A stretch of DNA of 12,107 nucleotides, from the NCBI GenBank assembly GCA_021786655.1, contig JAJYMU010000124.1, positions 1 to 12,107 of the forward strand, read 5' to 3'. Position 1 is the first letter of the stretch, and each line of letters begins with the position of its first letter. The stretch is from Bacteroidota bacterium. GTDB lineage: Bacteria > Bacteroidota > Ignavibacteria > Ignavibacteriales > Melioribacteraceae. The translations under genes were made by a program, and so were the position numbers. Shown in pieces: positions 5,562 through 12,107 of the stretch. Below the pieces are notes generated by a model that was not told where the DNA came from, did no database searches, and saw only the letters and a list, made by a program, of their open reading frames with translations.

Positions 5562-6785
5562 CTAGCCGACATATTTGTTCAAGAATCCGTTTTTGATTTC
5601 AAACTCAGTAATGCCGTTTCGTGATAATCTGAAATCGGCATCGTCATCTACCGATAGCAGCTTGTCGGCTATTATTTCGTATCCGCGAAAATCATATTCT
5701 TCAATTCCGTAAAAAAATGATAAGTCGCCGATTTCCGCGATTGTGCTCTTATAGAAGAATTTTTTTGTCTGAGCATCCAGCTTTTTTGTACGCTTGATGC
5801 CGATATCAACCGTAAAATTTCTTCCGTTATGATTAAGAGTTAAATTTCTCAGCAGAAGATCAAACAAGAGTTCATTGTTCTCCGGGATCTCAAAGTAGAC
5901 AGTGTAGTTTAACTTTTCATAATCCTTTTCAGCGATCGACTGAAACGCAGCAAGCATCGCAATAAAATTTAACTTCCTAACAAAATCTTTATTGTGATCG
6001 TCTTTGTAAAAGCCGGACTCAATTAAAATTGTGCTGATTCCTTTTTTTGCAAAATTATCTCCGAACGAACGCGGCTCGTGATCATCTTTGTAACGTGCAA
6101 TCTTCTGCGGTGCAAAAATTGAAAGCGTGTTAAATATTTCTACTATCACTTGCATGCTTTTTTCGCGCGCATAATTTATGCTCTTAACGTAATCCATAGG
6201 CGGCGCAAGAAGCGAAACAGCCGTAGGGTTGTTCGTCCTTCCGGCAGTGTAATAACTATTCTGATCGTGTAAATTGAATCCGAAATCCGGCTGAATCTTT
6301 TCGGCATATTCATACAGCAATTGCGATTCATCCGATTGGAGGCGCGCCGCATCGCGGTTTAGATCGATGTTGAAAGAATTTTCCCGCTGAAATTTTTCTG
6401 CACCGTCAGGATTCAACATCGGGATAAAATGAAAGGTTAGTTTATTCAAAATGCTTTCTTTCAAATCACTAAAAGAATCGTTCGCAGTAAAAAAGTTCAA
6501 CAGATCAAATATTGCCGCTGTTGCAGTCGGCTCATCGCCGTGCATCTGCGACCAAGCGAGAACTTTAGTTTTTCCTTTTCCGATAACGACTGAATAAATT
6601 TCTTTTCGTTCAACGGATTCGCCGATTTTTTCTGTTTGAATATTTTTGTGACCACTTAACTCGTTTAAAAGTTCCGGGATTTGCCGGTGTGAAATAAAGT
6701 AACAGTCAATCTTCTTTTCGTAGATGGTTTCGTAATAATCGAAAAGCCGGCGGAATAAATCTTCGTCAATCAGATGCGTCTTCAC
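5562..6785 (-). CDS. M14 family zinc carboxypeptidase-like protein
   Basis: The 407 residues match a cytosolic zinc peptidase/deacylase of the M14 carboxypeptidase fold. Zinc ligands are His82 and Glu85 in QMHGDEPT (80-87) and His173 in FNLHDQ (170-175). MLNPDGAEKF (123-132) and NIDLNRD (139-145, Asn-Arg pair at 143-144) correspond to the substrate-binding loop. ESG (256-258) supplies the catalytic Glu. Residues from about 292 to the end form an extra domain with no motif I recognise. No signal peptide is present, so it acts inside the cell; the substrate is unknown. It starts with GTG (6783-6785), supported by AAGGA on the minus strand at 6792-6796, 6 nt away. It is divergent from the PRX-like gene across a shared promoter region. 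Confidence 0.88.
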   Translation of the reverse strand: MKTHLIDEDLFRRLFDYYETIYEKKIDCYFISHRQIPELLNELSGHKNIQTEKIGESVERKEIYSVVIGKGKTKVLAWSQMHGDEPTATAAIFDLLNFFTANDSFSDLKESILNKLTFHFIPMLNPDGAEKFQRENSFNIDLNRDAARLQSDESQLLYEYAEKIQPDFGFNLHDQNSYYTAGRTNNPTAVSLLAPPMDYVKSINYAREKSMQVIVEIFNTLSIFAPQKIARYKDDHEPRSFGDNFAKKGISTILIESGFYKDDHNKDFVRKLNFIAMLAAFQSIAEKDYEKLNYTVYFEIPENNELLFDLLLRNLTLNHNGRNFTVDIGIKRTKKLDAQTKKFFYKSTIAEIGDLSFFYGIEEYDFRGYEIIADKLLSVDDDADFRLSRNGITEFEIKNGFLNKYVG

Positions 6786-6807
6786 AATGATTCCTTATTG
6801 ATTTTCG

Positions 6808-6844
6808 TTGTAGTTTAATACAAATTAAACTAAGATTACTACAA
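6808..6844. promoter_or_regulatory. Divergent overlapping promoters with nested inverted repeat (candidate operator)
   Basis: TAGTTTAAT (6811-6819) and ATTAAACTA (6824-6832) are perfect inverted arms around ACAA. Outside them TTGTAGT (6808-6814) and ACTACAA (6838-6844) form a second inverted pair. Plus-strand promoter: TTGTAG (6808-6813), 17 nt, TAAGAT (6831-6836). Minus-strand promoter: TTGTAG (complement of 6839-6844), 18 nt, TATTAA (complement of 6815-6820). The inner palindrome fills the plus-strand spacer and covers the minus-strand -10. TACAAATTAA also repeats directly at 6819-6828 and 6840-6849, 21 nt apart, about two helical turns. A repressor bound here would close both promoters. 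The regulator is unknown. Confidence 0.55.
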
Positions 6845-6881
6845 ATTAAGAAAGATTTATTTTTCTACCTAAGGAGGAACG

Positions 6882-7421
6882 ATGGCAACCGATACGCTTC
6901 AATTAGGATCGACGGCACCGGATTTTAACCTTCCGGCTACAGACGATAACAATTATTCATTGAAAAATTTCGCATCGAAGAAAGCGCTCGTTGTGATTTT
7001 CAGCTGTAATCATTGCCCCTACGTTCAGGCGTACGAAGACAGAATAATTGAAATCCAAAAAATTTATTTCGATGATGTTCAACTTGTGGCGATCAATTCG
7101 AACGATGTGGAAGATTATCCCGATGATTCTTTTGATCATATGAAAGAGCGCGCACAAACGAAGAGATTTAATTTCCCTTATCTGAGAGATGATTCTCAGG
7201 CAGTTGCCAAAGCTTATGGCGCTACTCACACACCGGAAATTTTTCTTTTTGATCAGGAAAGAAAATTAGCGTTCCATGGAAAGATAGACGACAACTGGCA
7301 AGACCCGAAATCGGTCAAATCGAAATATCTGAGAAATGCTATTGATGAATTGTTGGCGGGGAAAAAGATTTCTGTGCCGGAAACATTTACGATCGGCTGC
7401 ACGATTAAGTGGAAAAGATAA
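6882..7421 (+). CDS. PRX-like thioredoxin-fold protein (AhpC/TSA-related, CxxC)
   Basis: This is a 179-residue cytosolic thioredoxin-fold protein of the PRX_like1 type, a peroxiredoxin-related group whose reaction is not well defined. TAPDFNLPATDDNNYSLKNF (11-30) is the typical peroxiredoxin/TlpA entry. SCNHCPYV (41-48) holds the redox pair Cys42-Cys45, a CxxC in place of a peroxiredoxin TxxC. GATHTPEIFLFD (113-124) carries the cis-Pro (Pro118). The ending TIGCTIKWKR, with a third cysteine (Cys173), is a conserved tail of this group. There is no signal peptide. AAGGAGG at 6871-6877 is the strongest Shine-Dalgarno in the window, 4 nt before the ATG, predicting high expression. Its stop codon abuts the stop codon of the converging DUF2461 gene. 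Confidence 0.92.
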   Translation: MATDTLQLGSTAPDFNLPATDDNNYSLKNFASKKALVVIFSCNHCPYVQAYEDRIIEIQKIYFDDVQLVAINSNDVEDYPDDSFDHMKERAQTKRFNFPYLRDDSQAVAKAYGATHTPEIFLFDQERKLAFHGKIDDNWQDPKSVKSKYLRNAIDELLAGKKISVPETFTIGCTIKWKR

Positions 7422-8162
7422 TTAAATAACTTCGCCAAAATTATCTTCAAACCGTTGCAGCTCTTTAAACGGCTGTGGAGAAATAGCGAAGCAGTAGAGC
7501 GGATAAAGCTGCGAAATCATTTTTATCATCTCAATAACAATTCCATCGGAGTAGAGAATTTTTTCAGACGGGTTCTTTATCTTTTCCAGAAGCAGAAGAT
7601 CATGCTTTGCAAGAAGGTCAAAATGTTTTTCCGCGTTGAACTTCGAAACAACTTCTTCGTTCTCTGCCCATAGATAGCTTAGAGAATAATTATTGCTGAT
7701 TTTATATTTCTTGCAAACTTCAATGATTTCTTTCTTGAACTTTACCTGGTTCTGTCTGAAATAAAGTTTCTCTTCTTCGGAACGGTTAATAAAGATTCCC
7801 ATAGAAAAACTTTTCGGCCTGCCTGCCGGCGAGGCAGGTTCGAAGTAAATATAAAATTCACTATCGAGTTTGATTCTTCCGAAATGAATCAACAGAAACG
7901 CCCGGTACGGATCGCCTTTGGCAAATCGCATATCTTTGTTAAGCCGCATGATTGTTTGGTTAAACTTCGGCTCGGTTCTTATTGCGGGATTCAATCGGTT
8001 CAAGAAAGGCGCAATCTCGGTAATAAAACTTTTTGCCGGCTTGACCAAATAATTTTGATAACGGTCGTAGTTTTTGTGGAACCATGCAACAGAATTGTTT
8101 TTGTCGAGGTCTTTCAGAAATCCGAACAACTCTTTATTAAATCCGCCGAAGGAGTCTGCCAT
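7422..8162 (-). CDS. DUF2461 family protein with in-frame palindromic insert
   Basis: This 246-residue protein matches DUF2461 (TIGR02453), a widespread soluble family of unknown function. Hallmarks are FGFLKDLDKNNSVAWFHKN (13-31), the YLVKPAKSFI segment (38-47) and IMRLNKDMRFAKGDPYRAF (71-89). Around residues 104-122, where relatives have a compact beta hairpin (Y-x-H-x-x-P then a G-rich strand), this protein has extra residues PASPAGR (109-115). These are encoded exactly by a GC-rich 21-bp palindrome, suggesting an inserted repeat rather than native sequence. The start codon lies 1 nt after the stop codon of the outer-membrane protein gene, so the two are translationally coupled. The stop codon touches that of the converging PRX-like gene, with no terminator between. 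Confidence 0.88.
   Translation of the reverse strand: MADSFGGFNKELFGFLKDLDKNNSVAWFHKNYDRYQNYLVKPAKSFITEIAPFLNRLNPAIRTEPKFNQTIMRLNKDMRFAKGDPYRAFLLIHFGRIKLDSEFYIYFEPASPAGRPKSFSMGIFINRSEEEKLYFRQNQVKFKKEIIEVCKKYKISNNYSLSYLWAENEEVVSKFNAEKHFDLLAKHDLLLLEKIKNPSEKILYSDGIVIEMIKMISQLYPLYCFAISPQPFKELQRFEDNFGEVI
7818..7838. repeat. GC-rich 21-bp palindrome inserted in frame in the DUF2461 gene
   Basis: CCTGCCT (7818-7824) and AGGCAGG (7832-7838) are perfect inverted arms. The 7-nt centre GCCGGCG itself contains the palindrome GCCGGC. The unit is far more GC-rich than its surroundings and spans exactly seven codons (residues 109-115, including an AGG arginine codon). It resembles short CCTGCC/GGCAGG palindromes that I recall being scattered in some bacterial genomes; the copy number here cannot be judged from one window. 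Confidence 0.6.
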
Positions 8163-8163
8163 G

Positions 8164-8805
8164 TCAGTACATTATTCCGAGGTTAAGTGTGATGTACAAC
8201 TGACCGATATCGTTTCTAAACTGGTTTGTCAAGTTTTCAATTCCTTCACCAAACACGTGAGCGTACAAGTACCTGACATTTATACCGACAAGATTTGTCT
8301 TGCTGATTCCGAAATTGGCGCCCAGACCGACATAGCCCGCGGCGGCGTAATGAGCTCTTGCGTGCTTGAACGATGAAAAGAATTCCTGATCATACGGTGT
8401 AGTTAAGATTAATGTTGGTCCGACACCAACGCTGATGTAAGGACGCAAATTATCGGTCAGCGTTTCGGAAAATAATCTGAACTGCGCGCCGGCATTCAGC
8501 GGGAATAAAAATGAGCGGTTAACTTTGTCCGGCGTGTACGTATTTCCGAAATAATCTATGTACTGAATTTCCCGGGCATCCTTCAATTCCGAAATCGAGA
8601 AATCGACAAACCCGGTAATATCTTGCGAGTAAGATTTTCTGAGAAACGTGCCGAGACCGAAACCGCCTTCACCGAACATCAAATCAACTCCCCAACTGTT
8701 GGGAGGAAATATTTCCGGAGGTTTTTCAGGCGCAAGCTCTCCAATTTTTTGAGCGCTCATAAATCCAAACGGCAGTAAAAGCAGAAAAATCATTAACACT
8801 TTCAT
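8164..8805 (-). CDS. Secreted outer-membrane beta-barrel protein
   Basis: The frame opens at 8865, but the better start is the ATG at 8803-8805. AAGGA (complement of 8814-8818) sits 8 nt before it, and it gives a clean signal peptide, KVLMIFLLLLPFGFMSAQ, with cleavage likely after SAQ. The mature part of the 213-residue protein has alternating hydrophobic strands with glycines and aromatic residues: GFGLGTFLRKSY, ITGFVDFSIS, LRPYISVGVGPTLIL, AAAGYVGLGANFGI and LVGINVRYLYAHVF. It ends in LYITLNLGIMY with a terminal aromatic, as expected for a barrel inserted by the BAM machinery. The layout suggests about 8 strands. The function is unknown. It is the first gene of the pair with DUF2461. No clear promoter could be fixed in the 137 bp shared with the CYTH gene. 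Confidence 0.85.
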   Translation of the reverse strand: MKVLMIFLLLLPFGFMSAQKIGELAPEKPPEIFPPNSWGVDLMFGEGGFGLGTFLRKSYSQDITGFVDFSISELKDAREIQYIDYFGNTYTPDKVNRSFLFPLNAGAQFRLFSETLTDNLRPYISVGVGPTLILTTPYDQEFFSSFKHARAHYAAAGYVGLGANFGISKTNLVGINVRYLYAHVFGEGIENLTNQFRNDIGQLYITLNLGIMY

Positions 8806-8942
8806 CTTACAATTCCTTTTGCTAACCTTCTTATTAAAGATTACAGTTATTATGTTAAAAATCAACCGACTAAATTTTACTCAAACTAAGCAAACAACTT
8901 TTCCTACTATTAAACAATCAGAACACTAAAAAGGTTTTACAT

Positions 8943-9440
8943 ATGGCGTTGAACTTGGAGCTGAAAATAAAGGTGGATTCGCATAAAAAATATATTTCTG
9001 TTTTGAAACGAATCGGCGCCGAGAATAAAGGAATATTAAAGCAAAAAGATATCTACTACAAAGTTAAGAAAGGTTTGCTGAAACTCCGGGTTGAAAATGA
9101 AACTTTTACGCTGATAAAATATCTTCGGGATGAGAAAGGGAAGCGCTGGAGCAATTATGAATTGATGACGCTTAAAGCGAAAAATCCGGAAAAATATCTC
9201 AACGAGATTTTTGATGTGGAAGTCGTTGTTGTTAAAAAAAGAAAATATTGGCTTTATAAAAACACGCGTGTTCATCTTGATACGGTAAAAAGTCTGGGGA
9301 AATATTTGGAACTGGAAACTCTGTTTACCGGTGATAGACTCGATGCAACAAAACGGTTTAACGAGATCGTTAAAATTTTAAACCTTGACCTCGGAAAACA
9401 AATTCATAAATCTTACAAGAATCTTTTAATGAAGAAGTGA
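8943..9440 (+). CDS. CYTH-domain protein (class IV adenylyl cyclase/triphosphatase-like)
   Basis: The 165-residue protein has the CYTH triphosphate-tunnel architecture: an N-terminal strand NLELKIKV (4-11), the motif IYYKVKKGLLKLRVE (37-51), and YLELET (C-terminal part) near the end of the tunnel. The canonical entry motif E-x-E-x-K reads N-L-E-L-K here, the Asn variant shared by CyaB-like class IV cyclase relatives. Such proteins bind a triphosphate through lysines and arginines and metal through glutamates. The actual reaction (adenylyl cyclase, thiamine triphosphatase or inorganic triphosphatase) cannot be told from sequence. AAGG (8931-8934) lies 8 nt before the ATG. The stop codon TGA overlaps the GTG start of the AddB-like gene in the four bases GTGA. 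Confidence 0.88.
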   Translation: MALNLELKIKVDSHKKYISVLKRIGAENKGILKQKDIYYKVKKGLLKLRVENETFTLIKYLRDEKGKRWSNYELMTLKAKNPEKYLNEIFDVEVVVVKKRKYWLYKNTRVHLDTVKSLGKYLELETLFTGDRLDATKRFNEIVKILNLDLGKQIHKSYKNLLMKK

Positions 9441-12107
9441 TTTTAACGCGCAAAAATATTGCCTCGGTTGATATTGATTTTTTGATCAATCAAAAAATTG
9501 AGTTGGGTGAAGCAGACGAATTTCTTTTGATTGTACCGACAAACCGAAAAGTTCGCAACCTTAAGAAAGAAATTATATCGCAGCTGCCGAATAAAGCGGC
9601 ATCGGGACTGAACATCGAAACACTCGGAACGCTTTCCACGAAACTTTTGAGCGAATGGAAATCCTTCAAACAGTTGAGCGAAGCGGCATCAACTGTTTTC
9701 ATCAAGCAGAGCGCTTCGGAAATCAAGCTGCGCTATCTCTCCCTCTATAAAGAAGAAATTCCTTTCGGCACGCTGGATAGAATTCGCAGCGTAATTTCCG
9801 AATACAAAAGAAGCGGTATAACGCCAAACGTTTTGCGCAGAGAAGCCGACGGATTGGAGAAATCAGAAAAACTAAAAGCGCTGGACATTGCGGACATTTA
9901 CGAGATTTATCAGAAAAAATGTTTGGGACTCAACGCGTACGAAATCGGCGACGTGTATTCCGACCTTATGATGATTGATGAAACATCGTTTCAAAAATTG
10001 TTCAAGAAAATTTATCCTGAAGTGAATTTAGTTGTTGTCAACGGATTCAGCGAGTTCTCTAACCCGGAGATTGAAATTCTAAGACGCATTGCAATTATTC
10101 CGGCGGCGAAAACTTTCATCAATTTTGACTATTACTCGCACAACAAACTTCTGTTTACCCATCTTGATCAATGTTACGAAAGGCTGAAGAGAGCCGGGTT
10201 CTCGAAGATAGAAGACAAATCTCCGTCGGAGATGAACGAGTTTTCAAGTTTAATGAGAGAAAAACTTTTCGTCGCCAAGAATTTAAAAGAAAGAATAAAA
10301 GGCCGAGACAAAATTTTCAAGATCGAAGCGTTCGATAGAAACGACGAAGTTGAAATGATCGCTAAGACAGTTAAGAAATTGATCGTTGACGAAAAAGTTG
10401 AGCCGAGCAGAATTTGTGTTGTCTTCAACTTGATTCAGAATTACTCTTCAATAGTAAAGGACGTTTTTGCTAAGGTTGGTCTCCCGTTCAATTTAACCGA
10501 TAGAACTCCGCTCGATAATTCAAATCCGGTGACCGCGCTCGTAAACTTTTTGGAAATTGCCGAGAATGATTTCTATTTCAAAAATATTTTCAGAGCGCTC
10601 AGCAGCAAATTTGTGGATACGACCGGCATCGACATGTCCAACCTTTACATGGTTTCCTCGGAACTGAACATTGTTGCGGGCAAGGAAAACTGGATCAATA
10701 CGTTAAACGACGCAATAGCTAATCTTGGCCACGTCGGTGATGAGGATGAGGACATCTCCGACAAGCGCCAATCTTACTCGAAAGCGAAGTCGGATATTTC
10801 CGCGTTAGTTGACAGCTTGAAAATCTTCAGCGGCAAGATGACGATTTCGGATTTCGTTGATCATATGAAAAGTTTTATCGTGAAGTCAAAAATTCCACTG
10901 CGACTTTTACAAATGGAGACCGAGCAAGAGAGCAACGTGAGAGCTTTCACGGATTTCATCGAAACCGTTTCGGAAATATTTCAGTTGCTGGAGGAAGAAT
11001 TCGGCAGCGAGAAAAATTTTTCGTTGAGTTTTTTTATGGACCAGATAAGAACCGCTTGCGGATGGGCGCGTTTCAACGTGAAAGAGAAATCGAACTATGG
11101 AGTTCAGGTAACTAATCTTGAAGAAATACGCGGACTGAAGTACGATTATCTTTTTATCGGGGGACTTTGCGATGGCGATTTACCGACCAGATACAATCCC
11201 GAAATATTTTTCTCCCGCTCGTTCAAAAAACGATCTTTTGTTCATCAGACTGAAGAGCGGTATAGATTTTATCAATCGCTTTGTTCTTGGAACAAACGGC
11301 TGTACTTTTCATACTTTAAGAACGAAGCCGGCAGAGAAACGGTCGCTTCAACATTCTTGAAAGATTTTGAAAATATATTTGAAGTCAGCCGGATAGATGA
11401 AATGCAGTACAAGGATTTGATCTTTTCGAATGAAGAATTGCAAATCTACGCCGGACGGGAAGGACTCGAATCGCTGGAAGATTCGACATCAGCATTTGCC
11501 GATTTTGATACTGCGGCAGTCTCACACGCACTTAAGATTGATGGGATAAGAAACAACGATCCATTCGGCGATTCAGCTTACACGGGAAATGTTTTAGCAG
11601 AAGACGATGGCGGAATCGATCAACAATTTCTTGGCGAACTAACCGAAAAATTGAAATCGTTTTCCGCGAGACAATATTCGGTTTCGCAGCTGGAAACGTA
11701 TGCAAAATGTCCGTTCAAGTTTTTTACCGAACGCGTGCTCGGCATTAAACCGATTGAAGAACCGACGGAAGATATCGAAGCAATTGAAATGGGACGGCTT
11801 CTTCATTCCATCCTATACGAATTCTATTCAACGCTCAGAGAGAAAAATATTCAGTTGGTCGGCTGCAGCGACGAAAAATTTAAGCAAGCAGAAAAAATTA
11901 TTTTCGACGTTGCCGAAAGGCAGCTTCAAACCACCGCGTTCAAATCACCCGCAACGTTTTATGAAAAAGAAAAAATTCTGGGAATCGGCGGCAATAGAAA
12001 AGAATCCATCCTTTTCCGGTTTCTGGAAGCTGAGAGAAATGGCGAAGAAGATTTCATTCCGAAATTTTTCGAGGTCAGTTTCGGCCGCTTGAAGGAAAGT
12101 GAAGCAG
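9437..12107 (+). CDS. AddB/RexB-like helicase-nuclease subunit, truncated by window edge
   Basis: One uninterrupted frame of 890 codons runs to the right edge, so the C-terminus is missing. The start is GTG at 9437, overlapping the CYTH stop; the next in-frame ATG is about 180 codons in, which supports the GTG. The N-terminus has LLIVPTNRKVRNL (30-42), an AddB-like strand and basic motif, but no Walker A (GxxGxGKS/T) before it. VQVTNLEEIRGLKYDYLFIG (556-575), with GLCDGDLP after it, matches the helicase motif V-like region. YSVSQLETYAKCPFKFF with Cys758 opens the PD-(D/E)xK nuclease domain, followed by MGRLLHSI with His790. In AddB, Cys758 would be the first of four iron-sulfur ligands; the other three and the catalytic Asp/Glu/Lys lie beyond the window. 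It probably pairs with an AddA-type helicase in double-strand break processing. Confidence 0.9.
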   Translation, partial: MILTRKNIASVDIDFLINQKIELGEADEFLLIVPTNRKVRNLKKEIISQLPNKAASGLNIETLGTLSTKLLSEWKSFKQLSEAASTVFIKQSASEIKLRYLSLYKEEIPFGTLDRIRSVISEYKRSGITPNVLRREADGLEKSEKLKALDIADIYEIYQKKCLGLNAYEIGDVYSDLMMIDETSFQKLFKKIYPEVNLVVVNGFSEFSNPEIEILRRIAIIPAAKTFINFDYYSHNKLLFTHLDQCYERLKRAGFSKIEDKSPSEMNEFSSLMREKLFVAKNLKERIKGRDKIFKIEAFDRNDEVEMIAKTVKKLIVDEKVEPSRICVVFNLIQNYSSIVKDVFAKVGLPFNLTDRTPLDNSNPVTALVNFLEIAENDFYFKNIFRALSSKFVDTTGIDMSNLYMVSSELNIVAGKENWINTLNDAIANLGHVGDEDEDISDKRQSYSKAKSDISALVDSLKIFSGKMTISDFVDHMKSFIVKSKIPLRLLQMETEQESNVRAFTDFIETVSEIFQLLEEEFGSEKNFSLSFFMDQIRTACGWARFNVKEKSNYGVQVTNLEEIRGLKYDYLFIGGLCDGDLPTRYNPEIFFSRSFKKRSFVHQTEERYRFYQSLCSWNKRLYFSYFKNEAGRETVASTFLKDFENIFEVSRIDEMQYKDLIFSNEELQIYAGREGLESLEDSTSAFADFDTAAVSHALKIDGIRNNDPFGDSAYTGNVLAEDDGGIDQQFLGELTEKLKSFSARQYSVSQLETYAKCPFKFFTERVLGIKPIEEPTEDIEAIEMGRLLHSILYEFYSTLREKNIQLVGCSDEKFKQAEKIIFDVAERQLQTTAFKSPATFYEKEKILGIGGNRKESILFRFLEAERNGEEDFIPKFFEVSFGRLKESEA

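Noticed and set aside
8806..8865. Twenty-codon N-terminal extension of the outer-membrane protein
   Set aside because: The extension is not signal-peptide-like, while the internal ATG at 8803-8805 has a good Shine-Dalgarno and starts a textbook signal peptide.
11172..11360. Short plus-strand open frame with ATG inside the AddB-like gene region
   Set aside because: It is out of frame with the 890-codon AddB-like frame, which shows clear family motifs across this stretch.
11700..12092. 130-codon plus-strand frame near the right edge
   Set aside because: It is a shadow of the AddB-like nuclease domain; the real frame contains the CPFKFF and GRLLH motifs here, whereas this one gives low-complexity Ser/Lys sequence.
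1..12107. CRISPR array, toxin-antitoxin pair, retron, phage or transposon genes
   Set aside because: No regularly spaced repeats, transposase or integrase motifs, reverse transcriptase motifs or paired small toxin genes were found on either strand; the only tRNA is intact with no adjoining attachment-site duplication.

Overview
The window looks like a chromosomal stretch from the Ignavibacteria/Melioribacter side of the Bacteroidota-Chlorobi assemblage. This is inferred from the moderately AT-rich base composition, the bS21 and Obg sequences, a SAQ-type signal peptide on an outer-membrane barrel, and clear Shine-Dalgarno sequences (AGGAG, AAGGAGG, AAGGA) ahead of many genes. Mainstream Bacteroidia mostly lack such sequences. 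It carries mainly housekeeping and stress genes. I see no transposase, phage gene, CRISPR array or rRNA.

Layout. Positions 3-374 hold the 3' end of an unidentified gene, followed 5 nt later by the ribosome-assembly GTPase gene obgE, which overlaps an orphan FecCD-type permease gene by 22 nt. After a short hairpin-rich gap come tRNA-Met(CAT) and, 22 nt later, secG with a strong terminator. A LOG-family nucleotide-processing gene follows. A bidirectional terminator separates it from a minus-strand block that reads, in transcription order: M14 carboxypeptidase-like gene, SigR-type ECF sigma factor, small RsrA-like anti-sigma factor without zinc ligands, uspA, and rpsU with a TTG start.

A compact divergent promoter with a perfect 9-bp inverted repeat (6808-6844) separates the M14 gene from a plus-strand PRX-like thioredoxin-fold gene. 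That gene ends stop-to-stop against a minus-strand pair: an outer-membrane barrel gene followed, one nucleotide later, by a DUF2461 gene. The DUF2461 gene carries a GC-rich 21-bp palindrome as exactly seven codons. Finally a CYTH-domain gene overlaps by 4 nt (GTGA) a large AddB/RexB-like helicase-nuclease gene that starts with GTG and runs off the right edge, filling 9437-12107.

How the genes may work together. The sigma factor, anti-sigma factor and UspA look like one stress-response unit. In this pair the thiol-zinc switch of the SigR/RsrA model appears to be lost, so its signal must be something else. The AddB-like protein lacks a visible Walker A motif and so would act as a nuclease or scaffold subunit with an AddA partner expected outside the window. 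The best candidates for something undescribed are the zinc-less anti-sigma factor, the in-frame palindromic insertion, the nested divergent operator, and the CYTH-AddB translational coupling.
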